Part shown: piece after piece, positions 43,039-55,804 of the stretch
How positions within the stretch are numbered: the first letter of the stretch is position 1
How the letters are laid out: each line of letters opens with the position of its first letter
DNA from: Isoetes taiwanensis
Taxonomy: Eukaryota; Streptophyta; Lycopodiopsida; Isoetales; Isoetaceae
Direction: 5' to 3'
Assembly: GCA_021234155.1 (NCBI GenBank)
Contig: JAJEKV010000031.1
Coordinates: 13,693,748-13,757,747 of the forward strand
DNA length: 64,000 nt
The notes under the pieces: generated by a model
What the model saw: only the letters and a program-made list of their open reading frames with translations
Told to the model about the DNA's origin: nothing
Database searches by the model: none
Translations under genes and position numbers: made by a program

Positions 43039-44060
43039 GCTTAATAGCCGAGCATTTGATTTTTCAAGTTTAGCATGTTACTAAAAAGCCAAAAGTAGTC
43101 GTGACAAATAGCAAAATGACAGTGTTTTTAACATGTTTATTACAAATAGCCAAACTAAAAGAACATGGCTAAGGTCCTTAAAATTTGCCAAATTAGAACA
43201 TGGCTAAAGTGCCAACATCTAATATTGCGCTTTCTTGCGTTCAACATGTTCCTTATATGAGAGTCAATCTCTAACTTACTAGCCTTTGATTCTCTTATTT
43301 AAAATGATGTAAGACATGCTTATGGCATGAAATAAAAAAATTAAAAGGAAGTTGCCAAGGGTTTGGCTATCGGAAAATAGGCATATCCATATATTGTTAG
43401 AAGGAATCTCATGACATGTAAATCAAATCATAACTAGAAGTGCCATGACAACACCGGAGGAAAAATACAGCCTAGAACAAGTAAGCCTGAAAACAACTAA
43501 TCTCAAGTAAAACAATTTTACAAAAGATGTGCTCTTAAGACAATAGCATCCTTTATTTTGTAAAGGCCTTTCATACTTACAAGCAAGTGGGATCGCTTTC
43601 AGAAGGATTTCTACATTTTAATGTTGGAGCTCTATCACTTGCCCAATTTCAAGCATGAGCAATTCATAGGATAATTCTATATTGTTGCTGCTTCTTTCAC
43701 AGGCAAGTCTTTGGTGACACAAACGTGGAGTAGGCACAACTTGGTGCATACAAAGAAGTAAGGAAAAAGATTAACCTTTGACCTACTTGAAGAATACACA
43801 CAATGCAAAATAAAAAGAAGGAAAATGAGAATGGATAAAGAGCTCATCTCTCAAGAGCATTTGATGGACTATATTAGAATTTGTATATATGTTTTGTCAT
43901 GTGATCTGGCTCAACAATATGCGCAGGAAGGCCATGATTTATAGATCTAGAACATGCTACGGAGCTTGGGCTAAGCATATGTAGATATTTAAAATACAGA
44001 GAGAAAATGGCAAATGAGATGCTAGAAATAGAAGACATTTGGGAGATTTTTTTTTTTTTT
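43039..44060. other. No supported gene
   Basis: AT-rich spacer; a T-run at 44047-44060. Confidence 0.5.
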
Positions 44061-44067
44061 AGAGTGA

Positions 44068-44206
44068 AGCATAACCCCAAAACATGTATGAAAAGTATAA
44101 GGATGACGTTTAGCTAATATTTGCTTGATAATGGTTGGACAAAAAGTAAGTGCCCCAAAACATGTATGAAAAGTATAAGGATGAATTTAGCTAATATTTG
44201 CTATGC
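44068..44206. repeat. 81-bp tandem duplication
   Basis: CCCCAAAACATGTATGAAAA, then GTATAAGGATGA and TTTAGCTAATATTTGCT, occurs at about 44072 and 44153. Confidence 0.85.
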
Positions 44207-44980
44207 GAGGTAGCCTTTTTATAGACAATGTTTTTGCCATCAAAAATATAAACAGCGCACAAAGTTCCACTATGCTGCTCTAGGCTGATCTTGGGGCTAA
44301 GATATGCTAACACGTTGCATGTGATACATCATATGTTTGCATATAATATATATATGTGCAAAGAGCTTCTCTTCTAGAAGTTGTGACGCTTTAGCAACTA
44401 GAGCCATATCAAGTGTTGAAAGCTAAGTCGTGGTGCATAAGAATTGCCTTCATAGACCCTTATCTAACATATGTCTAGATGCACACCTCAGTAGAGATAG
44501 TTAGATGGATAGAAGTTAGATGGATAGGACCCTGTGAAAGGAAAAGGTTATCAAACAAAATTAACAAGGTATTCTTGCAAAAGAATGAGAAGTAAAGAGA
44601 AAAATAATGACTGATCCTTCACAAATAAGTTTTAGAAACCTCATTATATAAGTACGTGTTACCTTTTTTATTTCAAATGACGTCTTAATAGCTTTTCTGA
44701 TGCAAGCTGGCTGAGTGTATTTGTACCGGTTTCCGCCCCCACAAACAGGGTTCTGGCACAAATTTGCTAGTACTTGACATGCACATATAATCTTCGGGTT
44801 TATTTGAGTTAATGCACATCAGAAGCCAAGTCTGGAAGAGCATTAGAATGCACCTTCACGGTATGAATACTTATACTTACGTAGAAGATGCTATTCTACT
44901 AGATGATCCATTTCTCCACCGGCAATGTTCTTTTCCCTGAATAAAAAGGCAGAAAGAAAAAGGTATTATGGTGGTGGTGA
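44207..44980. other. No supported gene
   Basis: No motif-bearing frame. A TATATATATG run is present at 44347-44356. Confidence 0.45.
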
Positions 44981-45253
44981 TCAATTCCATATTTCTTCCT
45001 TCTCCATCCAGGAAGAAAAATCGTCTAGGGAGTACATGAAGAAGAGCAGCCTTCTATAAATGATGTAAACCAGGAAGAGAATGGGCTTACTAGAGAAACA
45101 AATTAGATGGACTTCTTGTAGTCCCGTGGGCACTCTGATTCCACAACTTGCAACTTTCCCATCAAATCCACGAATTCTATCAGGAGTACTGAAACAAGGA
45201 GATGCGAAGGTTGCAGCTTGTCTCACCAGGGAAGCAGTTCCAAAGTCTAACAA
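44981..45253 (-). CDS. Unrecognised open frame
   Basis: A 90-codon frame with globular-looking composition, including ATFASPCFSTPDRIRGFDGK and a hydrophobic patch LFLVYIIYRRLLFFMY. A CAACAATTGTTAG at about 45250 could be an acceptor and TTCTCTAGTAAGCC near 45085 a donor, giving an exon of about 165 bases. There is no family match from memory and the case for a gene is weak. Confidence 0.25.
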   Translation of the reverse strand: MLDFGTASLVRQAATFASPCFSTPDRIRGFDGKVASCGIRVPTGLQEVHLICFSSKPILFLVYIIYRRLLFFMYSLDDFSSWMEKEEIWN

Positions 45254-45605
45254 TTGTTGAAGAAAATATACCTGCTTTTTGCTTCTTGCTTATATGTCTG
45301 CAACTCCTAAGTGTCTCACCCAGTCTGCATATTACAACTTTCCTGGAATGTCTTCACTAGTCTATATGCTGCATCCTTCTAAATGTATTGCAGCCTTCAT
45401 GGGGACTTTTCTCATGGCTCTGAAACGTTTTTTGCAATTTAACAGAAGTACCATTAATATACAAGGTGTTCATCCTCCTTTCACATTACTTTGAAGCATA
45501 TTCAAAAAATAGGTAGCAAGGATTCAATAAATAGCTCATCATGACACACATCTTATTCTACTATGTAACAAAAAGAAAGAGAATCAAAACTTTGTTCACT
45601 GTCAA
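45254..45605. other. No supported feature
   Basis: Spacer between the frame above and the PPR pseudogene. Confidence 0.4.
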
Positions 45606-45619
45606 TATAGTTAATCAGA

Positions 45620-46300
45620 CAAATACCACTCAACCCTTAGAGGCATTACCCATATGAGAAATCTTTCTAATGGCTTTGAAAGCAACTGCAGCATATTGTG
45701 ATCTGCAAGCACAACCTAGATGCATATGCATTTCCACAACAAGAACGTTTATGAGCAGGACATTTACAAGTCTATAGTCAAGTTCTTCCAGCAACTGAGA
45801 TTTTTTCAAACTCATCCACAATAAGTTCTGCATCACAACCCAATTTCTCTATGCTGACAGCGTTCAATCCTTCAGGGAGTAAATTCAAACATTATTTAGA
45901 GCCTCGAGGCAAGTGTTCGAATAAAAATTCATGGATGCACCTTAACCAGCCTGATTATAATATATGTTGTATCTCTAATAATTGCACTCAGATATTGACA
46001 GTGTACAGATCTGATGAATATTTGACATGATTACATATCCAGCAGCCTAGTATGAGTTCAAAGACAAGACCTTTTCAAAACGCCTCTCGCCTTCCTCTCC
46101 CAAGACTGACATGCACTTTGCAAGCACTAAGCAAGCTTATCCATCCCACAAGTTTTTGCTGTGGAGTAAAGTTACTTTCTGCTTCGTGGAAGACATCCTG
46201 CACGGCTTAGAGGCGCGATCCCATGTTGTTGGTCCATGGTTTGATAATACCAATAGCCTTCATCTACTAGACATGACTACATGCAATAAGAAAACTAGCA
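45620..46300 (-). pseudogene. PPR protein C-terminal pseudogene (E and DYW-like region)
   Basis: Reading on the minus strand, EGYWYYQTMDQQHGI (about 46250) matches the PPR block EGxxYFxxMxxxHGI. It is followed by SRAGCL, then VGWISLLSACKVHV (about 46120), the end of the PPR tract, then GEEGERRFEKVLSLNS and AAGYVIMSNIHQI (about 46050), the E motif (YVLMSNIYA). Further on, CACRSQYAAVAFKAIRKIS (about 45690) weakly resembles the CGDCH and ISKI part of a DYW domain. Several frame changes are needed and DYW catalytic residues are not intact. PPR-DYW proteins edit organellar RNA; this copy is dead. It is tail-to-head with the SAS10-like pseudogene on the same strand. Confidence 0.55.
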
Positions 46301-46429
46301 AATGACACCTCATCTGACCTATGCTTTTCCATATCCTGTCCTAAAATAACTACAAGACAGCATCTTCTTCAACTTTAAATCTGATACTGCTTAACTAATA
46401 TTTGCCTTGATTCCAGCTGATTCACCACC

Positions 46430-49400
46430 ATATGAACCAGTTTATTTTTAATCTCACGGACCTGCCCCCTTTTCTCCTAACGACTGCCTCTCATGTTTGA
46501 CCTGCAAATATTTTTGAACGCTTTATAATCTTGAACTGGTATCATTAGAAATACTGACAAGTTTACCTTGTATTTTTAATGGGTTCTGTTGGCCTTTTTT
46601 CCGATGTGGTAAGGCCCCTATTCTTTTCCATCTGCACAAATATATTTTTCAGTCAGAAAACCAAAATCCACATGCTAAAAACTCTTAAGATCCTCAGAAG
46701 TAATCAAACTACTGGCCCTTCAACAAGATCCTCCTGAGGCTGTGATGTTTTCCTGGTAATGTTATAATACCAAAATAAGTTAATCATTTGATATTACCCC
46801 TCAATTGAGATTGTTAAACTAACCATGCAACATTGGCTGCCTTCTCTGGCTTCTTGATAGCCTTAAGATTTTTGCCCGAGGATCGCTTTGATCTTCAATA
46901 TTCTCACCCTCCAAGTCCACTTCTGATGGCTCATTTCCATTACCTCTTATTTGATCTATTTGTTGCTGCTCGCTTTCTTCTTCTCTCCCCAAGGTCATCC
47001 TTCACGGTAGGTCAGAATCTCCAGAAAACACCTGTATATGAGAAAAACAAATGAAGACTCGAGACTCTAAGATTCTCATTTTAAGTGGAAAGCAGTGACT
47101 ATAGAACTAAAATTTCGAAACTTATGCTGCAGGACATAGGAAGGCGAATGGATATCAAAAAGTTATCTTACCTTAGCTTTCTTTGGGCGCATGTCCTGCT
47201 TGTGATATTACTTGTGAGAGCTTTGAATTTTTCTTTGACACCTCTTGTGTTGACCTCCCGTATCAACATCGCCATCATAATCATCAAATGGAGAGATCAA
47301 CCTGACCACAAGACCAAATATTAACGATCTATAAACTTCTCAAAAATAGCTCTTTACACACCTGGACTTAGGGTTGTTGTAACTGCACACTCTCGTTTGG
47401 CTGCTCAGCTTTGAGCCTCCTAGTCTCTCCATCTCTTTCAGCATTTGTTGGCTTTGACTTCCAATAAAACCTGTATACACAACCAACACCAGTATCTTAC
47501 TTTGACTAATTCTTTCACGCCCAACTGTGATATATACCCTGTGAACTTGCATAAATTACCTGATCAGTAACAGCAGGAGCTGAGATGCACTTTTTACGAC
47601 CGCCTTTAACAGACCTCATTTTGTGTGTCAAATATTCTCCATCATCTGGACGAATTTCTGCATGTAATGATTTGCTCCTATTAAAAAAATGCAACTTAAG
47701 GAAACAGATTGTTATTCTACTACCTTTTCCTTTGCCTAAAATATTGCCTTTATCATCAAGAACTGCTTTATTTGATCCTTAAGTTTCTCAAATGGGGCGA
47801 TCATTTGCAGCAAAATAATGGTATAATCAACTCCCATTCAAGTCCTAAACAGTCTTTAAATATTAAAACAATGTCTCACCATGAATGCTTGTTTTTTATA
47901 TGATGAATGGAAATGAGTAGAGCTCTCAAATAATCTAGCAACACAAAGAGAAAAAAAACATGGGCTTACCTTCTCAAGGCACTTTCGCAGCTCAACAAGG
48001 CGAAAGAAATCACGGATGATCACAAACTGACTTGACTTGGTTTTAGAAGCAAATAAAAGACGTATTGACTGACAGTAACTTAATAAGAGCATATGTTTAA
48101 TTCTTAAGTACATCATGCCCCTCCTTTGCCAACTGACCAATTCTGTACCTGCACATCTCTCTCAAGGTTAAACCCAGCAGATAAAAGAAGCAGATTTCCC
48201 ATCCAAGAAGCAAATAGCATTGGCACGGATAGCTAGTAATGGTATCACTGAAGCAAACAAGTTTAACCTTACAAAAGTGTGCAAGATATGTTGGCAGAAG
48301 TTGAACACACTGTGAGGTGCAAGTTCATGGAAAATCTCGGCCTCAAATACAAGACACTAGTGAAACCTTTCATCATACCAATTTTAGGAAATAAGTACAG
48401 GGAAAAAAGGCTTAAAAGTGATGAAAATGAGCATAATATGACATAAAAAAGAAATATCCTGAAATTAAAGTCATAAAACTAGACAATTCCAACAAAGTTT
48501 TTCTTGATTCAAACAAGACAAATATCACCTTCTTTAGAACAGGCTGTAAACTATCCATTTCAACCACTGCCTCTGTGAATTCGCCCAAGAGTCCAAGCAG
48601 TTCAGGTGCATTGCTGCAAAATTGCCAATACCCAAGTCACTTATTTGCATTCGTATTAAGTTATAGATGAAGCACCTCATAACAACTTGTGACTGTTCTC
48701 TTTTGAGAAAGCGTTGAAGTCCTACAAAATCTTCTCAATAGGTATAAGACCAGATAGTTCCCCTTTAGAATGAGGTCCATGTATGCCTTTACCTTCTTTT
48801 TCATTCTGTTGACAGCTTCCTGTAAAACGACAAACAAATTAAAGATTACATATAAAGCCTTATTGCAAGTCTTTTATTCAAACGTACAACACAAGATATT
48901 GTACTCTATGTGCCACACCTGAAGAGTCAAATCTCCATCCTCAGATCCTTCACTGTCATTTTACTGTATTCAAAGTCTTCTGGGCGTAAAAGATGCAGCC
49001 AACTTCTGTTGTGGCCCACGTGCCTCGGCCTTCTTTTGCAGGCCCTTCTTCATCACTTGATGGCATCTACTTGAAAGAATTCCAATTTTTAAAAGTGGAA
49101 AACTCCTTTTCAAACCATTATTGTAAGATAAGACCTTCTTACATCATCAGCTCCATGATAAATCCTTTACGCTTCCCATGCATCCTTTGGTTTCTCATCC
49201 TTATCATTATCATCATCTTCATCCAATGTCATGGTCTTCCTTCATTAATTTTATCTGTGCCGGGCCACTATCAGTGCAGAGAAAGAATAGTCAAAGAATC
49301 TTGATCAATTCAATGATAGCCAGAAAAAAATTAGTATTGTCTAAATTTTCTTACTCTTTGCCGTAAGACCAGTAACTTCCCTCATCACTGTAGCTATCAC

Positions 49401-49984
49401 TATGGAAATCATCTTCCATGCTTGCTGCTAAAACACCGGCTTCTTTAGGCATGCAAACTTTACTGTTGTGTTCATTTAACTCTTCTTCATATACTTATTT
49501 CTTAAATTTGCAAAATAGGAAAAAAATGTCCAAAACCACTTAATGCCATTTCATCTTGTGACTCATCGCTATCTCCTGCATGAGCAGAATGAAGGAAATT
49601 GCATGTCCACAATACTGGGACAGAAATGCCTACCTTCAGATCAAACAATACAGGATTTTCCTTCTCTCCTCATCCTCAGAGTCTAAAGCAAAAAGCAACA
49701 AGAAGCAGCTTAGATAATAAGTTTTTCACACAATGCTGCACTTTAGATATGCAACTGAGAATTAACTCACCAGGAACTACCAGTATTTTCCAAGGGTATT
49801 ACATCTCTGTGTCTATGAACTGCATAAGAAACAATTTATATGTTGGATTCCACATATATGATTAAATGCAGAAACACAATATCAGTAACGTACACTTGTC
49901 AATCTCATCTTCTAACTCTTCAGGGAATCTTCTTCCATATGAGAACTGAGGTTTCCCCTTCTTCTTCATTGAGTCTTTGCCCAT
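46430..49984 (-). pseudogene. SAS10/UTP3-like multi-exon gene, damaged
   Basis: A spliced gene for the U3-snoRNP small-subunit processome protein SAS10/UTP3. Exon 1 (49894-49984) starts MGKDSMKKKGKPQFSYG and ends EELEDEIDK at a GTACGT donor. Exon 2 (49771-49819) splices in phase and gives FHRHRDVIPLENTGSS. Exon 3 (49634-49682) has ENPVLFDLK before GTAGGC. Later blocks are SMEDDFHSDSYSDEG (49400), DAW then IYHGADD (49150, indels), APELLGLLGEFTEAVVEMD (48590, intact) and GMMYLRIKHMLLLSYCQSI then RLVELRKCLEK (47970-48120, the Sas10/Utp3/C1D domain). They are followed by FDDYDGDVD (47290), a GERR-like block (46970), NRGLT (46620) and a KHERQSL/RRKG block (46480) equivalent to the basic C-terminal domain. 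Introns are kept, so it is not a retrocopy. At least five exons have frame-breaking indels. In plants the protein is essential for 18S rRNA maturation in the nucleolus, so an intact copy must exist elsewhere, or the breaks are assembly errors. Confidence 0.75.
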
Positions 49985-50470
49985 CGGTGCCAGCAGCACA
50001 CCACAAACCATGTAGTAGATTAAACATCATGATCAGTGAGCGTTGATGATTGAAAGCAATGTTGCACCTAAAATTCAGACAATTGCAATTTTACATCACT
50101 ATCCTGTTCCTAATCTGATAGGCATGCAAGTTGCAAACCATGGCATGCTACTGTTACTGCTGTAAATAGACCAGCCAATGATGCACAGAAAAAGAAAGAT
50201 TTTGTTAGTACTAACCGCTATCTTTTGTTCAGATGATGTTCTGCTCTTCCTCCTTGAAAACAAACAAGTGGCAGGCAGCAACCGGAATGTAACGGGATAT
50301 AAAAAACCAGATTAAGGAATCAGGATTCGATTTAGGTTACTGGAAAATAGCAGGTCGTGGGTGCTGGAGGAAAATATTCGACCTTGGAGCTGAACAAATC
50401 TTAAACCCTTACCAAAACCGGGAAGGGTTTGGTCGGAAAAATTAAGAAAAATAATATCAGTTCAGTTTGA
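49985..50470 (-). other. Upstream flank of SAS10-like gene, duplicated at 37.4-37.9 kb
   Basis: Presumed promoter and leader of the minus-strand gene. The same sequence lies at 37397-37925 with small indels. Beyond about 50470 the similarity ends. Confidence 0.6.
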
Positions 50471-53092
50471 GCCCTAATCAGAAAAGTACAAGATCGGGCT
50501 ATTTTAGATCGAGCTATTTTTATTATTGTTGATTGTAATGCATATAAACAATTCAATTTGATGACATTGATAGGGGCTCCCCACCAATCGGGCTACCTGC
50601 AGTTGGATCAAATAACTACAGTTTTGCTCGACCCAATTTCGGACCTTTGCCTTTTATGGCCTCTTTTGACCTCCAACTTCTGTTCTTCCAGCTCATTTCT
50701 TCACCTTTTTTCGCTTTTTGTTTTTGAAGCTCTAGACTGCTGACCCTTGTGCCATGTCATTACTTTATCATATTTTTTCAAAGTTTTCACAATGTACAAC
50801 CTGGCTTCTTGGTGTCTAGAGTAAAATCACCTATCCGTGTCGTGTTAGTTTCCTTTTTGTGGGAGATGTTTTTATCCAAATAAAGGTCTTTTCGTTTCTT
50901 GGAACTTTATGGCCCAATTTATCTTTAATTGCATAGATAGATACCTCCTTTAATTTTGCATCTATAGCCCTCAGCTTCCTTTGCCTTAGATCTAGCTTGA
51001 TTTTAGCCATACATAATGTCTTCATTATTTTTCTTTCATTCTTTAGATTAATTTGTGCATAATTACCTTTATTATATGTATGCAAGATGTCAATTTTTCT
51101 GACATTTCTCGAGATGGAATGTATGACGCTAGCGAGCGGAGTCTCTGTTGATATCTCGGGAGACGTCAAGTAAATTGACATTATCAGAATGGAGACCACT
51201 TAGTCATCCATTCTATGACACGGTGTCAAACATCCAACACAAAATCAAAGAATGTTGGTGGAAAAAAATAGAATGTGGTGAGATTCCATTATGTGAACAT
51301 TCTTTAATGACGGCATTAAAGTTCCTTAATTTAAGTAGCAATTTCTCTGGTGATTCCACATATGAAACATAAAAAATCCACGTAGGACACATTAAAAAGG
51401 ATCAAGAAAAGAAAAATAGAAAAAAACAAAAATAGAGATCCACGGCAATATTTGAGCAAGGGACACATATATTATTTTTAGGGCCAGCCAATATTGGCTG
51501 TCCTTAAAAAAAAACTCATGGCAACGCGGTAAGTATTTTTAATTAACTTCCCTCCAAGTGGAATAAATCATAAACAACGACTTTGACATGGCAAAATTAT
51601 ATTGGGCAATTAATTAAAATTAAACATTTTAAAGTCCTAGTCGAATCTCACCCTAAGTAAAAGTAGAATGCAAGTAAATGGAGATTCTTGAAATGAAACT
51701 TGCCACATGAAATATCCATTGGACGATGGGATAGAATAGAGACTAAGTGGTTTTTACGTATATATGTAGAGCTCTTTATGCCCTGGGCCATTACTTCCTA
51801 AGCTTGATTATGAATTCTATTGCCTCTCTCATTTCTAGATACTTTTACATGGGTCATCCTAGATTGTTCTCCTGGCTTTATGGTCATCCTTTGTTTCAGC
51901 CATCGATGTTCTAAAAGAATAGATTTAGATGTTTGCAGATATACATCGATGGACATGTCCTACCGCAAGATTAATGAGTGTTCCATTACTTTCTTCTCTT
52001 TTTCTGTCTTGAACTATATAGGTAGATTTGTCTATCCATTTATCTTCATCATTGAGTTTGACATCAAACATTCTTTGCTCTCAAGAGTTTTATAATTGGT
52101 TTTTACTTTGAATAGTTGTAAGTCTCTTTCAGGGACGGCCTATAGTACTCTTTTGGTGGGATTAACGTTTTTCCTATAAGATCTCTCATACTTATTAAAC
52201 AACCTCCAACCATTCTTTAGCTTATCGAGAATTATTTGACACAATTGAGATAAGATTTGCCTTTAAATTTTGTACATCTGAGATATGTTAGCTTTAGACC
52301 CTTTGATATTGTTTTCATGACCATTTGTTTCTGACTTTCCCTCCCTCCTAGGACTTGTTAGTCAATTCAATCTAGCTTCAAGACTTCCTTTTTAAACATG
52401 CTTTTCCTTTTGACTATTTTTCCTGCAAGTTACATTTCTTAGTTCTATATATATTATTTTGTAATGTATGTCATGTGACTTAGCTCGTGTTATTTTCATT
52501 TGATTTTTCATCCATGTGATTTCCTTCCAAGCCTCTTTTCATGTTGTTCCTTCTCTTCAAGAGCATTTTACATTGCTGGGGTGGACTCTTTTGATCATTC
52601 ACTTCTTACATTCTCTTATCTTTTACATTTGTAGTACTCCAAACTTTGTCACATAAACTCTGAATTCAAATTCATAAACTTTACATTCAATTAACTATTT
52701 CAGTCCCATTGCTCCCCATGGTGTTCCTTCTAAAGACCATCTTTTCCTACATTTTTAGCAAATGTTATGCATATTATTTGATGCTTTTTCCTTTATTTCC
52801 TTTTAAACATCTCTATGCCACTTGAATTTATTTCCTTCTATATATATCTCTATATTGTTACTTGGATTTGGGACGGTTCTCATATTATCATATACTCTTC
52901 CACTTTATTTCAATCTTGATAAGATGTTGATTATGATGAGGCAAAACCTAAACGTCTTTAAGTAGTACAAAGAGATGATTTTATTGTGTATAGGTGGTTT
53001 TGCCTAAGGGGTTCGATTGTCTTCTCTAGTCTATGATGTATCTTGAACTTTACAAGGAACTTTATTCTTGAATATAGTCCGGCCATCCTTTA
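50471..53092. other. No supported gene
   Basis: AT-rich. A 122-codon minus-strand frame at 50831-51199 is lysine/isoleucine-rich without motif. Nothing else is seen. A 19-base A-run closes the stretch at 53093-53110. Confidence 0.45.
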
Positions 53093-53117
53093 GAAAAAAA
53101 AAAAAAAAACCCCATGT

Positions 53118-55085
53118 AATCCAGTCCAGTAACAACCCTACTAGCACCTCGAGACTACATCGGCCAATCCCTCAATAGTCTTATCATTCCATACATGGAC
53201 GAGCTAATCCAAGATGGCATACCTTTCCATGATCTTTAAACGATACATGTTCATGCCTTAGTTCAAATGGTACTGCCACCTTTTAGAACTAAAAATTTCA
53301 AGATTACTAATTACATGCTCATTTTGCTAAACCCTTCAAGGCAATATATCCTGGGTCATACCAATTTTTAGTACTCAGACCTTCAGTAAGATGCTTTTTA
53401 ATTAAATACAAGGCATCATACATGAGCCATGAAAAAGTCAACGTGATTTAGATATCCAAGTGTTCAACTAAATACTCAAGCATTAACTTATGCATGGAAT
53501 AAGATAATGTAATACCTTAAGTTATCATCCTTAAAACAAAAGAGATATTGTCTAGCATAATGTACTTTTTTTTAAACAAATAGACCTCAGTTTAGTTCTT
53601 CCACTATAGAAGTTCACCATAAGCCAAGATGTGCGGCCGAGTTGAACTTTGGCATCCCTAATCCATCCTTCGGATTCCATCATCCATGCAAAACACCTAA
53701 TCCTAGGGACAAGAGAGAGCCACATTGAGAGGAGAATATCCGTATGCTGGGCAGCCAATCAAGCAAACATTAGCACAAAAGTGTTAATCGATAACCAAAA
53801 AAGGTACATTGGGTATTCTCGCTCTTCGCTCTTCACCTAATGTAGCCTTTTTGCCCAAAGTTAGTAAAGCAACTGGAAAAAAGGGGAATAAAAGTAAACA
53901 ATGACATTTTGTCTAAACCAATAGGCATATAATGATGCAATATGTATCCTCTATAAAATGTTTTTTAGAATGTTATTCCTTCAAACAACTTATTTACATA
54001 CATTCATTTTTATATTATACAAGGCAAACAATGCACCTTAAAAATATTTCATGTATCGAGTTTTATTAATCTAGCAACGGATTCCTTATTATTCGCAATT
54101 GATATTGCATGTAATGTTGTTTGTTACCATACTCTTATGCAGCCTTTGCCTGCCGTAGGGGCTCAGAATATTGACCATAAATTCGCAATGTCATATGAAA
54201 GCAAAAAGAGTTTTCGGACGTGTTGAAGCTTGAGTAAACCATATAAGCTTGTTGTTTTGGCAGACTCGGGGTCTCTTCGGAAGGAGTTCGGATCTTGCTT
54301 TTAGAGCATGATACCGACCAAGGAAACGTGGTCGCCTATGGTTCACCACGAAATAAGATACTTGCTAAGAGCCAAAATATCTCGTCAAGGCCATGTGTTT
54401 GCCAAAATATTCAAAGATCCATTCAAAGATCTTCTTCAGATGTATTGTCTGCTTCTTTGATAGTCATACCAGCTTATATGCTTGCAGATATAAAACTAAC
54501 TTTGGAGTATCACTACATGTTTAGGATATCCAAATTTGATTTTCTGATCTGAGCAAGCCCATTATAAGATATACGCTATTCTTCCCGAGCACGCTAGCAG
54601 CCAAGGACTTCATGAACTTGTTTTTTTAGGCATGCAACCGGAAGAAGACATGCCGGTTCATGTATTAACCACGAAATGGCTATAGCCATAAAATGTCATC
54701 TCTTAGTGGGCATTTTGCCCTAAGAATCGAGATGTCTGGCATGCTTAAAAGAACCCTAAAAATGATTCGTTGAAAAATAGCCTTGCTTTTTAACATATTT
54801 TCAACCCCAAATTATCCTTTTAATTCTAAATTAAGAAGGAAATGTATTTATTTGCATCATAAGCAATTAATTTTGCAACATTATCTTCCGAATAAATCCG
54901 AGTAATAATTATATGCCATGTTGTATATTCAAGTGCATATGTAAAGATTACTCATACTAGTTGAAAAACTTTCATGTGTTTCCTATGTGATAGCTCACAT
55001 TCCAAAGGATACATGTCGGAAAAACTTTCATGTGTTTCCCATGTGATAGCTCACATTCAAGAGATACATGTCAATCAATAATAAA
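53118..55085 (+). repeat. Duplicated segment, copy 1 (1.97 kb)
   Basis: Matches 55805-57690 in the same orientation with many small indels and substitutions. Landmarks include GTCTTATCATTCCATACATG, AAACACCTAATCCTAGG, GGAGTATCACTACATGTTTA and CATACTAGTTGAAAAACTTT. It has no recognised coding content; the frame at 54295 is not conserved as a frame in copy 2. A 56-base local tandem (GGAAAAACTTTCATGTGTTT) at 54960-55070 occurs in both copies. Confidence 0.85.
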
Positions 55086-55804
55086 AAATCCTACCTCCAA
55101 CAGGTAGGATAGTAGAAGACCCTACATGTGTCTTTGTAACAATAGGATGGGCAGGAACCCTACCATTACGATGGTCTTGCCTTTATCCTATATTCTAATA
55201 TACCATAGATACTATTCTTTACGTATATTCAGGAAGGAAAGAAAGAAGAGAAGATAAAGGTGTTGGAAGTTACCTTGATTGAGCTTCGAAATTTGCACCA
55301 GGTGCCCGTCCTATATTTGATACCCAAAATACTGACTTATCATATGATATGAAGTCATTTACTTTTTGGAGAGCCAAGTGGCGTTTTGATAAACTCTGAC
55401 AAGTGGCATTGTATTTTATATAATGAATCTTATTCTGGCCTTGACAATTCTTTTTAACTATAGCAGCGACATATTGATTCTCATATTTTCACGATCAACG
55501 ATTGCCTAGTCATGTGTTGAATGGTTAACTCCAAAGACTCAGTGGCCCATACCCTTTTCGATATATTTATCAATTCAATGCAGACTTCAGCGAGAACTCA
55601 ACACGAGCTTCATGTATGTCTTACAAAGTGTTGTCTGTTCTGCATATATGTCTGTAAACAATAACATTAAATATTAGCATCATCCATAAAGTATTATGCA
55701 TCATGCCGAAGTTTAATCATTGACTTTGCTCATATATAACATGGAGAGATATGACCTTGGTAAAACCAATGAAATGAAGTATCTAAAAAAACCTGACGAG
55801 AACT
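55086..55804. other. Spacer between duplicated segments
   Basis: Contains an inverted repeat CCTACCTCCAACAGGTAGG (55091-55109). There is no primer-binding site or gag, so the flanking copies are not shown to be LTRs. Confidence 0.5.

Noticed and set aside
50831-51199. A 122-codon minus-strand frame
   Set aside because: Low-complexity Lys/Ile composition and no motif or neighbour; not enough for a gene call.
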